Origin: Rhodoferax sp.
GTDB lineage: Bacteria; Pseudomonadota; Gammaproteobacteria; Burkholderiales; Burkholderiaceae_C
Length of the DNA stretch: 5,115 bases
NCBI GenBank assembly: GCA_029946045.1
Contig: JAQSDS010000150.1
Location: 1-5,115, forward strand
Direction of reading: 5' to 3'
This document shows, in pieces, positions 1 to 5,115 of the stretch. A program made the position numbers and the translations under genes. Each line of letters starts with the position of its first letter. The first letter of the stretch is position 1. The notes below the pieces were generated by a model. It ran no database searches. It saw only the letters and a list, made by a program, of their open reading frames with translations, and was not told where the DNA came from.

Positions 1-407
1 CAAACAGTCTGGCCATCGACCTGTGCTTTCAGAATTTTGAAGCTGAACTGGCAGCACTGCCTGGGGACTATGCCCCCCCGCGCGGCACACTCAAGCTGGC
101 GTGGTCGCAGCACGAATTGGTCGGCTGCTGCGCACTGCGCCCGCTTGACTCGGCAGATTATCCGAATGCCTGCGAAATGAAACGGCTGTATGTGCGCCCG
201 ACCTTGCGCGGTGGCGGCTTGGGGCGCCGCTTGGCCGAAGCCGTCATGGAAGCAGCGCAGCAGGCCGGTTACGCCTACATGCTGCTGGACACCTTGAGTG
301 AAATGGAAACCGCGCGCGCCATGTACCAGGACCTGGGGTTCATTGAAATACCCCCTTACTACTACAACCCCATTGAAGGGGCCCACTACCTGATGGCGCG
401 ACTTTAA
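1..407 (+). CDS. GNAT-family N-acetyltransferase, 5' end missing
   Basis: This is the C-terminal part (134 whole codons, reading from base 3) of a GCN5-related N-acetyltransferase, a cytoplasmic enzyme class that moves an acetyl group from acetyl-CoA to an amine; the substrate cannot be told from sequence. Visible segment numbering: the strand-4/motif A region is EMKRLYVRP (58-66), followed by the acetyl-CoA pyrophosphate loop R69-x-x-G72-x-G74 in RGGGLGRRL and an amphipathic helix (about 75-88). Motif B is MYQDLGF (107-113), followed by a Tyr-rich end, PPYYYNP. The frame is open to the left edge with no stop, so the start lies outside; an in-frame TTG at 117 would cut off the first beta strands and is unlikely to be the true start. 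Family members are usually about 150-170 residues, so roughly 20-35 residues are missing. It converges on the peroxiredoxin gene with no base between the stop codons. The family call is firm; the function is unknown. Confidence 0.9.
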   Translation, partial: NSLAIDLCFQNFEAELAALPGDYAPPRGTLKLAWSQHELVGCCALRPLDSADYPNACEMKRLYVRPTLRGGGLGRRLAEAVMEAAQQAGYAYMLLDTLSEMETARAMYQDLGFIEIPPYYYNPIEGAHYLMARL

Positions 408-914
408 TCAGGCCTTCGCCTGTGCGAGCAGGGTGTCAGCGTCACTGACTTCGAATTTGCCAGCGCCTTCAACGTTAAGCGTCACCACTTTGCCGTTTTT
501 TACCAGCATGGAATAGCGGTTGCTGCGCAGCCCCAGGCCCTTGCCGGTCAGGTCAAGCGTGAGGCCGGTGGCCTTGGTAAAGACAGCATCGCCGTCGGCA
601 AGCATGCGCACCTTGTCGCCGCTCTTCTGGTCACGTGCCCAAGCGCCCATGACAAAAGCGTCATTGACACTGATACACCAGATTTCATCGACACCCGCCG
701 CCTTGAGTGCGGCGCAGTTGGCGATGTAGCCAGGCACATGCTTGGCTGAACAGGTGGGCGTAAAGGCACCAGGCAAAGCAAACAGTGCAATGGTCTTGCC
801 AGCGCTGGCAGCCACCACGTCAACGGGATTCGGGCCCAGACTGCAGCCACCCCCTTCGGTTTCATGGAATTCCATCAGCGTCGCGGCTGGTAACTGGTCA
901 CCGACTTGGATCAT
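408..914 (-). CDS. Peroxiredoxin, type II / PRDX5-like
   Basis: A 168-residue thiol peroxidase of the AhpC/TSA superfamily, Prx5 (type II) group. Such enzymes reduce H2O2 and alkyl hydroperoxides in the cytoplasm using thioredoxin or glutaredoxin. The active site PGAFTPTC (48-55) supplies Pro48, Thr52 and peroxidatic Cys55. The conserved Arg is R133 in SNRYSML. A second Cys, C80 in WCISVND, lies 25 residues after C55, the spacing of the second Cys in plant type II enzymes, so it is a candidate resolving residue. C24 and C67 are extra cysteines. There is no signal peptide or fused glutaredoxin domain. I chose the ATG at 914 because GAGG at 926-923 sits 8 bases upstream; an in-frame GTG at 923 overlaps that ribosome-binding site. 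The gene follows the S10 operon terminator on the same strand and ends flush against the convergent acetyltransferase. The identity is firm; the physiological reductant is inferred. Confidence 0.95.
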   Translation of the reverse strand: MIQVGDQLPAATLMEFHETEGGGCSLGPNPVDVVAASAGKTIALFALPGAFTPTCSAKHVPGYIANCAALKAAGVDEIWCISVNDAFVMGAWARDQKSGDKVRMLADGDAVFTKATGLTLDLTGKGLGLRSNRYSMLVKNGKVVTLNVEGAGKFEVSDADTLLAQAKA

Positions 915-922
915 CTTTAACA

Positions 923-926
923 CCTC
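923..926 (-). promoter_or_regulatory. Ribosome-binding site of the peroxiredoxin gene
   Basis: On the minus strand GAGG lies 8 bases before the ATG at 914. This decides the start: the alternative GTG at 923-921 shares its first base with this motif and has no ribosome-binding site of its own. Confidence 0.75.
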
Positions 927-942
927 ATTAAAAAATATTCAC

Positions 943-974
943 AAAAAAAAACGACTCACAATTGTGAGTCGTTT
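943..974 (-). terminator. Intrinsic terminator after rpsQ (end of S10 operon)
   Basis: Bases 949-974 form a perfect 26-base palindrome (AAACGACTCAC/AATT/GTGAGTCGTTT), giving an 11-bp stem with a 4-base AATT loop. Read on the minus strand, the stem runs directly into nine T residues (951-943), the classic Rho-independent layout. It starts 34 bases after the rpsQ stop. On the plus strand the stem is followed by only three T residues before a C, so it should work poorly for transcripts coming from the acetyltransferase side. I infer that it ends the S10 operon transcript. Confidence 0.9.
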
Positions 975-1008
975 CTCGAAGCGCTGACAAGCAGCCCTCT
1001 TTAAAGAC

Positions 1009-1278
1009 TTAGACCAGCGAGGCCTTTTGAACCAGGCGAGTTGCCACCCAGTTCTTGGTCTTGGAGATAGGACGGCTTTCGGTGATCTCGATCATGTCGC
1101 CCATCTTGTACTCGCCCTTTTCGTCATGGGCGTGGTACTTGCTGGACTTGCCAACAATCTTGCCGTAGAGCTCGTGCTTGACACGACGCTCGATCAGCAC
1201 GGTCACTGTTTTTGCACGTTTGTCACTGACCACCTTGCCAACCAAGGTGCGCTTGAGGGATGTTTTAGCTTCCGTCAT
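1009..1278 (-). CDS. rpsQ: 30S ribosomal protein S17
   Basis: This 89-residue protein is S17 (uS17), a primary 16S rRNA-binding protein that helps assemble the body of the 30S subunit. The OB-fold core is recognisable: [23 protein letters not shown] (written here in parts: [10 protein letters not shown] at 10-19, [10 protein letters not shown] at 23-32), then KHELYGKI (34-41), KYHAHDE (47-53) and [18 protein letters not shown] (60-77). E. coli S17 is 84 residues, so the length is normal. The frame stays open upstream, but the ATG at 1278 is chosen because AAGGAG (1290-1285) lies 6 bases before it and the protein then begins as the family does. That ribosome-binding site overlaps the rpmC stop codon, 10 bases separating the two genes. 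It is the last gene of the operon; a terminator follows. Confidence 0.98.
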   Translation of the reverse strand: MTEAKTSLKRTLVGKVVSDKRAKTVTVLIERRVKHELYGKIVGKSSKYHAHDEKGEYKMGDMIEITESRPISKTKNWVATRLVQKASLV

Positions 1279-1284
1279 GTTTCG

Positions 1285-1290
1285 CTCCTT
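1285..1290 (-). promoter_or_regulatory. Ribosome-binding site of rpsQ, overlapping rpmC stop
   Basis: AAGGAG on the minus strand, 6 bases before the rpsQ ATG at 1278. Its first A's are part of the rpmC TAA (1291-1289). It fixes the rpsQ start although the reading frame is open for another 47 codons upstream. Confidence 0.85.
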
Positions 1291-1495
1291 ATTTGGCGGA
1301 TGGAACAGCAGCTTGCTTTTCGACCAGAATGGTCTTGGCGCGAGCGATGTCACGGCGTGCTGAACGCAGCGTGGCTGTATTGTTGAGTTGTTGGGTCGCT
1401 TTTTGCATGCGCAAACCAAAGTGTGCTTTTTGCAGCGCTTTGACTTCTGCCTGCAAACCGGCGACGTCTTTTTGGCGTAATTCAGTCGTTTTCAT
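1289..1495 (-). CDS. rpmC: 50S ribosomal protein L29
   Basis: This 68-residue protein is L29 (uL29), a small two-helix protein that binds 23S rRNA near the peptide exit and, with L23, borders the binding site of trigger factor and the signal recognition particle. The pattern is typical: N-terminal [20 protein letters not shown] (2-21), the central [32 protein letters not shown] helix region (26-57, with the conserved R-x-x-x-A-T-x-Q-L-x-N and R-x-x-R-R-x-I-A-R patterns), and a short Ala/Lys-rich end. E. coli L29 is 63 residues. The ATG at 1495 has AGGAG (1508-1504) 8 bases upstream. It lies 15 bases after rplP and 10 bases before rpsQ, in the standard L16-L29-S17 order. Confidence 0.97.
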   Translation of the reverse strand: MKTTELRQKDVAGLQAEVKALQKAHFGLRMQKATQQLNNTATLRSARRDIARAKTILVEKQAAVPSAK

Positions 1496-1510
1496 ATCAT
1501 TTTCTCCTGA

Positions 1511-1927
1511 TTACTGACCGATCATGCGTGACACGAAGGTGGTGCGCAGCGGTAATTTGGCAGCGGCCAAACGAAACGCTTCACGAGCCAACTCTTCGGA
1601 GACACCCACGATTTCAAACACGATCTTGCCGGGCTGGATTTCAGCCACGTAGTACTCGGGGTTACCTTTACCATTACCCATCCGCACTTCTGCGGGCTTT
1701 TGGGAAATGGGCTTGTCAGGAAACACCCGAATCCAGATACGACCACCACGTTTGACGTGACGGGAGACAGCACGACGTGCGGCCTCGATCTGACGTGCCG
1801 TCAAACGACCGCGATCAATACATTTCAGACCAAAATCACCAAATGCAACCGAGCTACCCCGGGTTGCGATACCGGTGTTACGGCCCTTTTGCTCTTTGCG
1901 ATACTTGCGACGAGCGGGTTGCAACAT
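1511..1927 (-). CDS. rplP: 50S ribosomal protein L16
   Basis: This 138-residue protein is L16 (uL16), a late-assembling 50S protein near the A-site tRNA and the central protuberance. It begins [16 protein letters not shown], the invariant family start, and continues with [20 protein letters not shown] (32-51), [21 protein letters not shown] (64-84) and [18 protein letters not shown] (89-106), ending in [14 protein letters not shown]. Arg82 in the VRMG motif corresponds to E. coli Arg81, the residue hydroxylated there by the oxygenase YcfD/RoxA; whether that occurs here is unknown. The length matches E. coli (136). The ATG at 1927 is preceded by AAGGAG (1940-1935) at 7 bases. This site lies inside the last codons of rpsC, whose stop is only 2 bases from this start, which suggests translational coupling. 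Confidence 0.98.
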   Translation of the reverse strand: MLQPARRKYRKEQKGRNTGIATRGSSVAFGDFGLKCIDRGRLTARQIEAARRAVSRHVKRGGRIWIRVFPDKPISQKPAEVRMGNGKGNPEYYVAEIQPGKIVFEIVGVSEELAREAFRLAAAKLPLRTTFVSRMIGQ

Positions 1928-1929
1928 AA

Positions 1930-2823
1930 TTATTCTCCTTTACCGTCAGCTGCTGCAGCGGCTGGCGCGGCTACCTTGCGGACGCGCTGAACGGTGGGTT
2001 TAGCATCGGCTCCAAGAGCCACTGCGGGTTTGTCACTGCCATCAGCAGGTGCGGCGTTGCTGCCCATCGGGCGACGCGCACCACGAGGTGCAGGACGGTC
2101 GGAGCCAGGACGGCCGCCACGGTCATCACGACGCGGGCCGCGTGGGCGACGCTCGTCATCAGGACGCGGAGTCTCGACTGCCGGCAGGTCATTACGACCC
2201 AGGGTATCGCCCTTGTAAACCCAGACCTTGACACCGATGATGCCGTAGGTGGTCTTGGCCTCAGACGTACCGTAGTCGATGTCAGCACGCAAGGTGTGAA
2301 GCGGCACGCGGCCTTCGCGATACCATTCGCAGCGGGCAATTTCAATGCCGTTCAAACGACCCGACGACATGATCTTGATGCCCAAAGCGCCCAAGCGCAT
2401 GGCATTTTGCATGGCGCGCTTCATGGCCCGACGGAACATGATGCGTTTTTCGAGCTGTTGCGTGATGGAGTCAGCGATCAGCTTGGCATCGATTTCAGGC
2501 TTGCGCACTTCTTCGATGTTGACTGCGACCGGCACGCCCAGCTGGCGACCCAGTTCGCGCTTGAGGTTTTCGATGTCCTCGCCTTTTTTGCCGATCACGA
2601 CACCCGGACGTGACGAGTAAATGGTGATGCGGGCGTTCTTGGCAGGACGCTCGATCAAGACACGCGAAACAGACGCGTTCTTGAGCTTGGCTTTCAGGTA
2701 CTCGCGGACCTTGATGTCTTCCGCCAGCATGCCAGCGAAATCACGGTCATTGGCATACCAACGAGATGCCCAGTTGCGGCTGATCGACAAGCGAAAGCCG
2801 GTTGGATGGATTTTTTGTCCCAT
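1930..2823 (-). CDS. rpsC: 30S ribosomal protein S3 with long C-terminal tail
   Basis: This 297-residue protein is S3 (uS3), which binds 16S rRNA in the 30S head and lines the mRNA entry channel. It starts [13 protein letters not shown], as the family does. The type 2 KH domain carries the RNA-binding GKKG loop (78-81). R131, R132 and K135 in FRRAMKRAM match, with identical numbering, the E. coli residues tied to mRNA helicase activity. The C-terminal domain runs through [19 protein letters not shown] (154-172) to KVWVYKGD (199-206). E. coli S3 has 233 residues; here about 80 residues from 216 onward form an Arg/Pro/Gly/Asp then Ala-rich tail with no recognisable fold. The ATG at 2823 is preceded by AAAGAGG (2840-2834), GAGG being 10 bases away; an upstream in-frame TTG at 2850 lies inside rplV and is rejected. 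It is 16 bases after rplV. Confidence 0.98.
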   Translation of the reverse strand: MGQKIHPTGFRLSISRNWASRWYANDRDFAGMLAEDIKVREYLKAKLKNASVSRVLIERPAKNARITIYSSRPGVVIGKKGEDIENLKRELGRQLGVPVAVNIEEVRKPEIDAKLIADSITQQLEKRIMFRRAMKRAMQNAMRLGALGIKIMSSGRLNGIEIARCEWYREGRVPLHTLRADIDYGTSEAKTTYGIIGVKVWVYKGDTLGRNDLPAVETPRPDDERRPRGPRRDDRGGRPGSDRPAPRGARRPMGSNAAPADGSDKPAVALGADAKPTVQRVRKVAAPAAAAADGKGE

Positions 2824-2839
2824 ATCTTGCTGGCCTCTT

Positions 2840-3169
2840 TCAGTTACCAACCGTCACGTACACATGGCACGTGGGTTTTCTGATCTGGTTGCCACGACCT
2901 TTTGCGCGGGCCGTGAAGCGCCTGAGCGACGTACCTTGCTCAACGTAGATGGTTTTCACCTTCAGTTCGTCGATATCGGCACCGTCGTTGTGTTCAGCAT
3001 TGGCAATGGCTGACTCCAGAACCTTTTTGATGATCACGGCAGCTTTTTTCTGCGTGAACTGCAAAATGTTCAGAGCCTGATCCACTTTTTTGCCACGGAT
3101 CAAGTCCGCGACCAGACGGCCTTTGTCGACCGAGAGACGAACGCCCCGAAGGGTTGCACGTGTTTCCAT
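2840..3169 (-). CDS. rplV: 50S ribosomal protein L22
   Basis: This 109-residue protein is L22 (uL22), which contacts all domains of 23S rRNA and reaches into the peptide exit tunnel with a long beta hairpin. It reads [28 protein letters not shown] at the start, then [24 protein letters not shown] (38-61). The tunnel hairpin is about residues 78-97, [16 protein letters not shown], the region where macrolide-resistance changes map in other bacteria; no deletion is visible here. The length equals E. coli (110). The ATG at 3169 is chosen because AAGGAG (3181-3176) lies 6 bases before it; an in-frame TTG at 3175 directly touches that motif and would add only two residues. The ribosome-binding site overlaps the rpsS stop codon, and 10 bases separate the genes. 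Confidence 0.98.
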   Translation of the reverse strand: METRATLRGVRLSVDKGRLVADLIRGKKVDQALNILQFTQKKAAVIIKKVLESAIANAEHNDGADIDELKVKTIYVEQGTSLRRFTARAKGRGNQIRKPTCHVYVTVGN

Positions 3170-3175
3170 GGTCAA

Positions 3176-3181
3176 CTCCTT
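3176..3181 (-). promoter_or_regulatory. Ribosome-binding site of rplV, overlapping rpsS stop
   Basis: AAGGAG on the minus strand, 6 bases before the ATG at 3169, sharing two A's with the rpsS TAA (3182-3180). It decides for the ATG at 3169 over the TTG at 3175, which would leave no spacing. Confidence 0.85.
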
Positions 3182-3458
3182 ATTTCTTTGAGACTTTTTT
3201 GTCCGCAGGATGGCCCTTGAAAGTACGGGTCAGTGCGAACTCACCCAACTTGTGGCCAACCATTTGGTCAGTGATATACACAGGCACATGCTGCTTGCCA
3301 TTGTGCACAGCAATGGTCAGACCGATGAAATCGGGCAGAACCATTGAGCGACGCGACCAGGTTTTGATCGGCTTTTTATCCTTGGTAGCAACGGCCTTTT
3401 CGGTCTTAGCGATCAGGTGTTGGTCAACAAAGGGACCTTTTTTGAGAGAACGAGTCAT
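3180..3458 (-). CDS. rpsS: 30S ribosomal protein S19
   Basis: This 92-residue protein is S19 (uS19), a 30S head protein that binds 16S rRNA with S13 and touches the B1a bridge and the A-site tRNA region. The sequence is near the family consensus: [15 protein letters not shown] (1-15), [20 protein letters not shown] (34-53), [21 protein letters not shown] (54-74) and [12 protein letters not shown] (78-89). The length equals E. coli S19 (92). The ATG at 3458 gives the invariant start. Its upstream signal is AAGGGG (3471-3466) with a 7-base gap, slightly off the AAGGAG used by its neighbours. It lies 11 bases after rplB and 10 before rplV, in the standard L2-S19-L22 order. Confidence 0.98.
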   Translation of the reverse strand: MTRSLKKGPFVDQHLIAKTEKAVATKDKKPIKTWSRRSMVLPDFIGLTIAVHNGKQHVPVYITDQMVGHKLGEFALTRTFKGHPADKKVSKK

Positions 3459-3465
3459 TTACCTA

Positions 3466-3471
3466 CCCCTT
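3466..3471 (-). promoter_or_regulatory. Atypical ribosome-binding site of rpsS (AAGGGG)
   Basis: The only candidate before the rpsS ATG at 3458 is AAGGGG, 7 bases away and overlapping the rplB stop codon (3472-3470). It has G where the neighbours have A, so pairing with the 16S rRNA tail should be somewhat weaker; re-initiation by ribosomes ending rplB 11 bases upstream may compensate (inference). Confidence 0.6.
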
Positions 3472-4294
3472 ACTTCTTGCGACGCGACACGATCATGACC
3501 TGCGTGCGCTTGTTGTTACGGGTACGGTAACCCTTGGTCAGATTACCCCAAGGATCGACTGGATGACGGCCTTCGCCGGTCTTACCCTCGCCACCACCAT
3601 GTGGGTGATCCACCGGGTTCATGACCACACCGCGAACGGTGGGACGAATACCCATCCAACGCTTGACACCGGCCTTGCCCAAACGGCGCAGGCTGTGTTC
3701 TTCGTTGGCGACCTGGCCCAAAGTGGCGCGGCAGTCAATGTGAATCTTGCGGACTTCACCCGAGCGCATACGCACCTGGGCATAAGTGCCTTCGCGCGCC
3801 AGCAAGGTTGCCGAAGCACCTGCCGAACGAACCATTTGGGCACCTTTACCCACTTGCATTTCGATGCAGTGAATGATCGAGCCGACCGGAATGTTGCGAA
3901 TTGGCAAAGTGTTACCGACACGAATCGGTGCCTCGGCACCACTCATGATGGAACTACCAGCTTCAAGGCCGCGCGGGGCGATGATGTACTTGCGCTCACC
4001 GTCTGCGTAGCACACCAGAGCGATGTGCGCGGAACGGTTTGGATCGTATTCAATACGCTCGACCTTGGCAGCAATACCGTCCTTGTTGCGAAGAAAATCG
4101 ACAACGCGGTAGTGATGCTTGTGACCACCACCCTTGTGACGGGTCGTGATGTGGCCGTTGTTGTTACGACCTGCATGCTGGAACTGAGGCTCCAGCAAAG
4201 CCGCGTGAGGTGCACCCTTATGGAGGTGCTCACGCGAGATCTTCACCATGCCACGACGGCCTGGTGAGGTTGGTTTCATTTTGATAACAGCCAT
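3470..4294 (-). CDS. rplB: 50S ribosomal protein L2
   Basis: This 274-residue protein is L2 (uL2), one of the most conserved 50S proteins, needed for subunit joining and for the shape of the peptidyl-transferase centre. It begins [20 protein letters not shown]. The N-terminal OB-fold region includes [20 protein letters not shown] (42-61), then [17 protein letters not shown] (78-94). The second, SH3-like domain runs to about 200. The C-terminal catalytic-centre segment holds [13 protein letters not shown] (226-238), where H230 is the conserved His (E. coli His229). The length matches E. coli (273). The ATG at 4294 is preceded by GGGGAGG (4311-4305), 10 bases away, lying in the last codons of rplW, whose stop is 2 bases from this start; coupling to rplW translation is likely. 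Confidence 0.99.
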   Translation of the reverse strand: MAVIKMKPTSPGRRGMVKISREHLHKGAPHAALLEPQFQHAGRNNNGHITTRHKGGGHKHHYRVVDFLRNKDGIAAKVERIEYDPNRSAHIALVCYADGERKYIIAPRGLEAGSSIMSGAEAPIRVGNTLPIRNIPVGSIIHCIEMQVGKGAQMVRSAGASATLLAREGTYAQVRMRSGEVRKIHIDCRATLGQVANEEHSLRRLGKAGVKRWMGIRPTVRGVVMNPVDHPHGGGEGKTGEGRHPVDPWGNLTKGYRTRNNKRTQVMIVSRRKK

Positions 4295-4296
4295 GA

Positions 4297-4623
4297 TTAA
4301 GCAGCCTCCCCACCAAGGTTCAACTCTTGACCGGGTTTGAGCATGACGTAAGCCTTGCGCACGTTGTCACGGCGACCGACTGACTTGCCAAAACGCTTGG
4401 TCTTGCCTTTGGTATTAACCACAGACACGCCCTTGACTTCAACTTTGAACATCAATTCGACCGCAGCCTTGATTTCTGGCTTGGTTGCATCCTGCAGCAC
4501 CTTGAAGGTCACAGCGTTGCTTTTCTCAGCTGCCATCGTTGCCTTTTCAGACACGATGGGGGCAACCAGCACCTGCATCAGACGACCTTCGTCAAATTTG
4601 AGATTTTGGGAACCGTGGCTCAT
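4297..4623 (-). CDS. rplW: 50S ribosomal protein L23
   Basis: This 108-residue protein is L23 (uL23), at the mouth of the peptide exit tunnel, where it docks trigger factor and the signal recognition particle. Key segment: [16 protein letters not shown] (14-29), in which E26 aligns with E. coli Glu18, the main trigger-factor contact. The core continues through [23 protein letters not shown] (34-56) and the tunnel loop [21 protein letters not shown] (65-85), ending [13 protein letters not shown]. It is 8 residues longer than E. coli L23 (100), the extra lying before FDEGRLM. The ATG at 4623 overlaps the rplD stop as ATGA and has AGGAG (4636-4632) 8 bases upstream inside rplD, so this start is well supported and points to coupling with rplD. 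Confidence 0.98.
   Translation of the reverse strand: MSHGSQNLKFDEGRLMQVLVAPIVSEKATMAAEKSNAVTFKVLQDATKPEIKAAVELMFKVEVKGVSVVNTKGKTKRFGKSVGRRDNVRKAYVMLKPGQELNLGGEAA
4620..4623 (-). other. ATGA start/stop overlap between rplD and rplW
   Basis: The rplW ATG (4623-4621) and the rplD TGA (4622-4620) share two bases. Together with the AGGAG at 4636-4632 inside rplD this is a typical coupling arrangement, keeping L4 and L23 output linked. Confidence 0.9.
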
Positions 4624-5115
4624 GCGAACATCTCCTGGAGTTTGCCCATGGCAGCCTTGGTAACCAGAACCTTGCGGTAGTGGACCAGCGACACGGGATC
4701 AGCATAGCGAGGCTCAACCACCAAGATGTTCACCAGGTTACGTGATGCAAGGTAAAGGTTTTCATCAACCTCATCTGCAATCACCAGCACCGAGTCAAGG
4801 TTCATGGCTTTGAATTTGGAAGCCAACGCCTTGGTCTTGGGGGAGTCGACTGTGAGTGAATCCACCACAGCCAGACGGCCTTCGCGAGCCAACTGGGAGA
4901 AGATGGAGGCCATGCCGGCGCGGTACATCTTCTTGTTGATTTTTTGCGCGAAATTTTCGTCAGGCATGTTCGGGAAAATCCGACCACCGCCACGCCACAA
5001 GGGCGACGACGTCATACCTGCACGAGCGCGACCGGTACCCTTTTGTTTAAAAGGCTTCTTGGTCGAGTGACGCACTTGTTCGCGGTCTTTTTGAGCGCGC
5101 GTACCTTGACGGGCA
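4620..5115 (-). CDS. rplD: 50S ribosomal protein L4, N-terminus outside window
   Basis: The window holds the last 164 residues of L4 (uL4), an early 50S assembly protein whose long loop reaches into the exit tunnel. In E. coli L4 also represses the S10 operon by acting on the S10 leader; that leader is not in this window, so regulation cannot be judged. Visible segment numbering: [20 protein letters not shown] (1-20), then the tunnel loop [23 protein letters not shown] (22-44, the macrolide-resistance region in other bacteria, here without deletion), then the globular part with [19 protein letters not shown] (63-81), [18 protein letters not shown] (109-126) and EMFA at the end. The frame is open to the right edge; a GTG at 5075 is an internal Val codon. 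About 40 residues are missing compared with the usual 200-206. The stop overlaps the rplW start. Confidence 0.98.
   Translation of the reverse strand, partial: ARQGTRAQKDREQVRHSTKKPFKQKGTGRARAGMTSSPLWRGGGRIFPNMPDENFAQKINKKMYRAGMASIFSQLAREGRLAVVDSLTVDSPKTKALASKFKAMNLDSVLVIADEVDENLYLASRNLVNILVVEPRYADPVSLVHYRKVLVTKAAMGKLQEMFA

Noticed and set aside
915..923. Alternative GTG start for the peroxiredoxin gene, three codons upstream
   Set aside because: It overlaps the GAGG that best serves the ATG at 914 and has no ribosome-binding site of its own at a normal distance.
932..961. Possible promoter for the peroxiredoxin gene (TTGTGA at 961-956, TATTTT at 937-932, 18-base spacer, minus strand)
   Set aside because: Each box matches only four of six consensus bases, the -35 box is inside the terminator stem, and the start of transcription would fall on the ribosome-binding site itself, leaving almost no leader.
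949..974. Palindrome containing AATTGTGAG, which recalls the lac operator half-site
   Set aside because: The half-sites are in the opposite order from the lac operator (CTCAC-AATT-GTGAG rather than GTGAG...CTCAC), and the nine-T tract and position after rpsQ explain it fully as a terminator.
1027..1386. Plus-strand open frame of 119 codons opposite rpsQ/rpmC
   Set aside because: It spans two well-supported ribosomal genes on the other strand and shows no recognisable motif; treated as a shadow frame.
1279..1419. Upstream extension of rpsQ by 47 codons
   Set aside because: The added residues do not resemble S17, lie within rpmC on the same strand, and a clear AAGGAG precedes the ATG at 1278.
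2621..3013. Plus-strand open frame of 130 codons across the rpsC/rplV junction
   Set aside because: It is antisense to two certain genes and has no family resemblance that I can see.
3563..4267. Plus-strand open reading frame of 234 codons opposite rplB, with AAGGA 8 bases before its ATG
   Set aside because: It lies wholly antisense to the unmistakable, highly conserved rplB; its translation resembles no family I know. Long antisense frames are expected opposite GC-biased conserved genes, and the AAGGA is the complement of rplB codons. Only ribosome profiling or mass spectrometry could revive it.
1..5115. Search for mobile elements, direct repeats, CRISPR arrays, tRNA/rRNA genes and defence or toxin genes
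   Set aside because: Apart from short intergenic gaps the window is filled by known housekeeping genes; no repeat array, transposase, integrase or RNA-gene signature was seen by eye. A covariance-model scan for RNA genes could not be run.

Overview
The window looks like ordinary chromosomal DNA from a betaproteobacterium. The wording of the ribosomal proteins (L4, L22, S19) and the long Arg/Pro/Ala-rich tail on S3 suggest Burkholderiales, probably Comamonadaceae (Rhodoferax/Polaromonas/Acidovorax-like). That placement rests on remembered family sequences, not a database search.

Layout. Positions 1-407 (+) hold the 3' part of a GNAT acetyltransferase gene that enters from outside the window. 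Its stop codon directly abuts the stop codon of a convergent peroxiredoxin gene (408-914, -). A 94-base intergenic stretch (915-1008) contains a strong intrinsic terminator that reads on the minus strand. From 1009 to the right edge (5115) everything is on the minus strand and forms the distal part of the S10 ribosomal-protein operon. In transcription order, right to left, it runs rplD (L4, 5' end cut off by the window), rplW (L23), rplB (L2), rpsS (S19), rplV (L22), rpsC (S3), rplP (L16), rpmC (L29), rpsQ (S17).

The nine ribosomal genes are packed with 2-16 bases between them, or a 4-base ATGA overlap in the case of rplD/rplW. Each has its own Shine-Dalgarno sequence, often built into the end of the gene before it. 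This is consistent with one polycistronic mRNA and translational coupling. The products are structural parts of both ribosomal subunits: L4, L23, L2, L22, L16 and L29 in the 50S; S19, S3 and S17 in the 30S. The operon promoter and the S10 leader lie upstream, outside the window. After rpsQ the transcript appears to end at the terminator. The spc-operon genes (rplN, rplX, ...) that follow directly in Escherichia coli are not present here; a peroxiredoxin gene takes that place.

I found no mobile element, CRISPR array, tRNA or rRNA gene, prophage or defence gene, and no evidence of an undescribed system. The points most worth a second look are the roughly 80-residue low-complexity tail of S3, the end of the cluster at rpsQ with a terminator very close to the next gene, and the zero-gap convergent stops of the acetyltransferase and peroxiredoxin genes.
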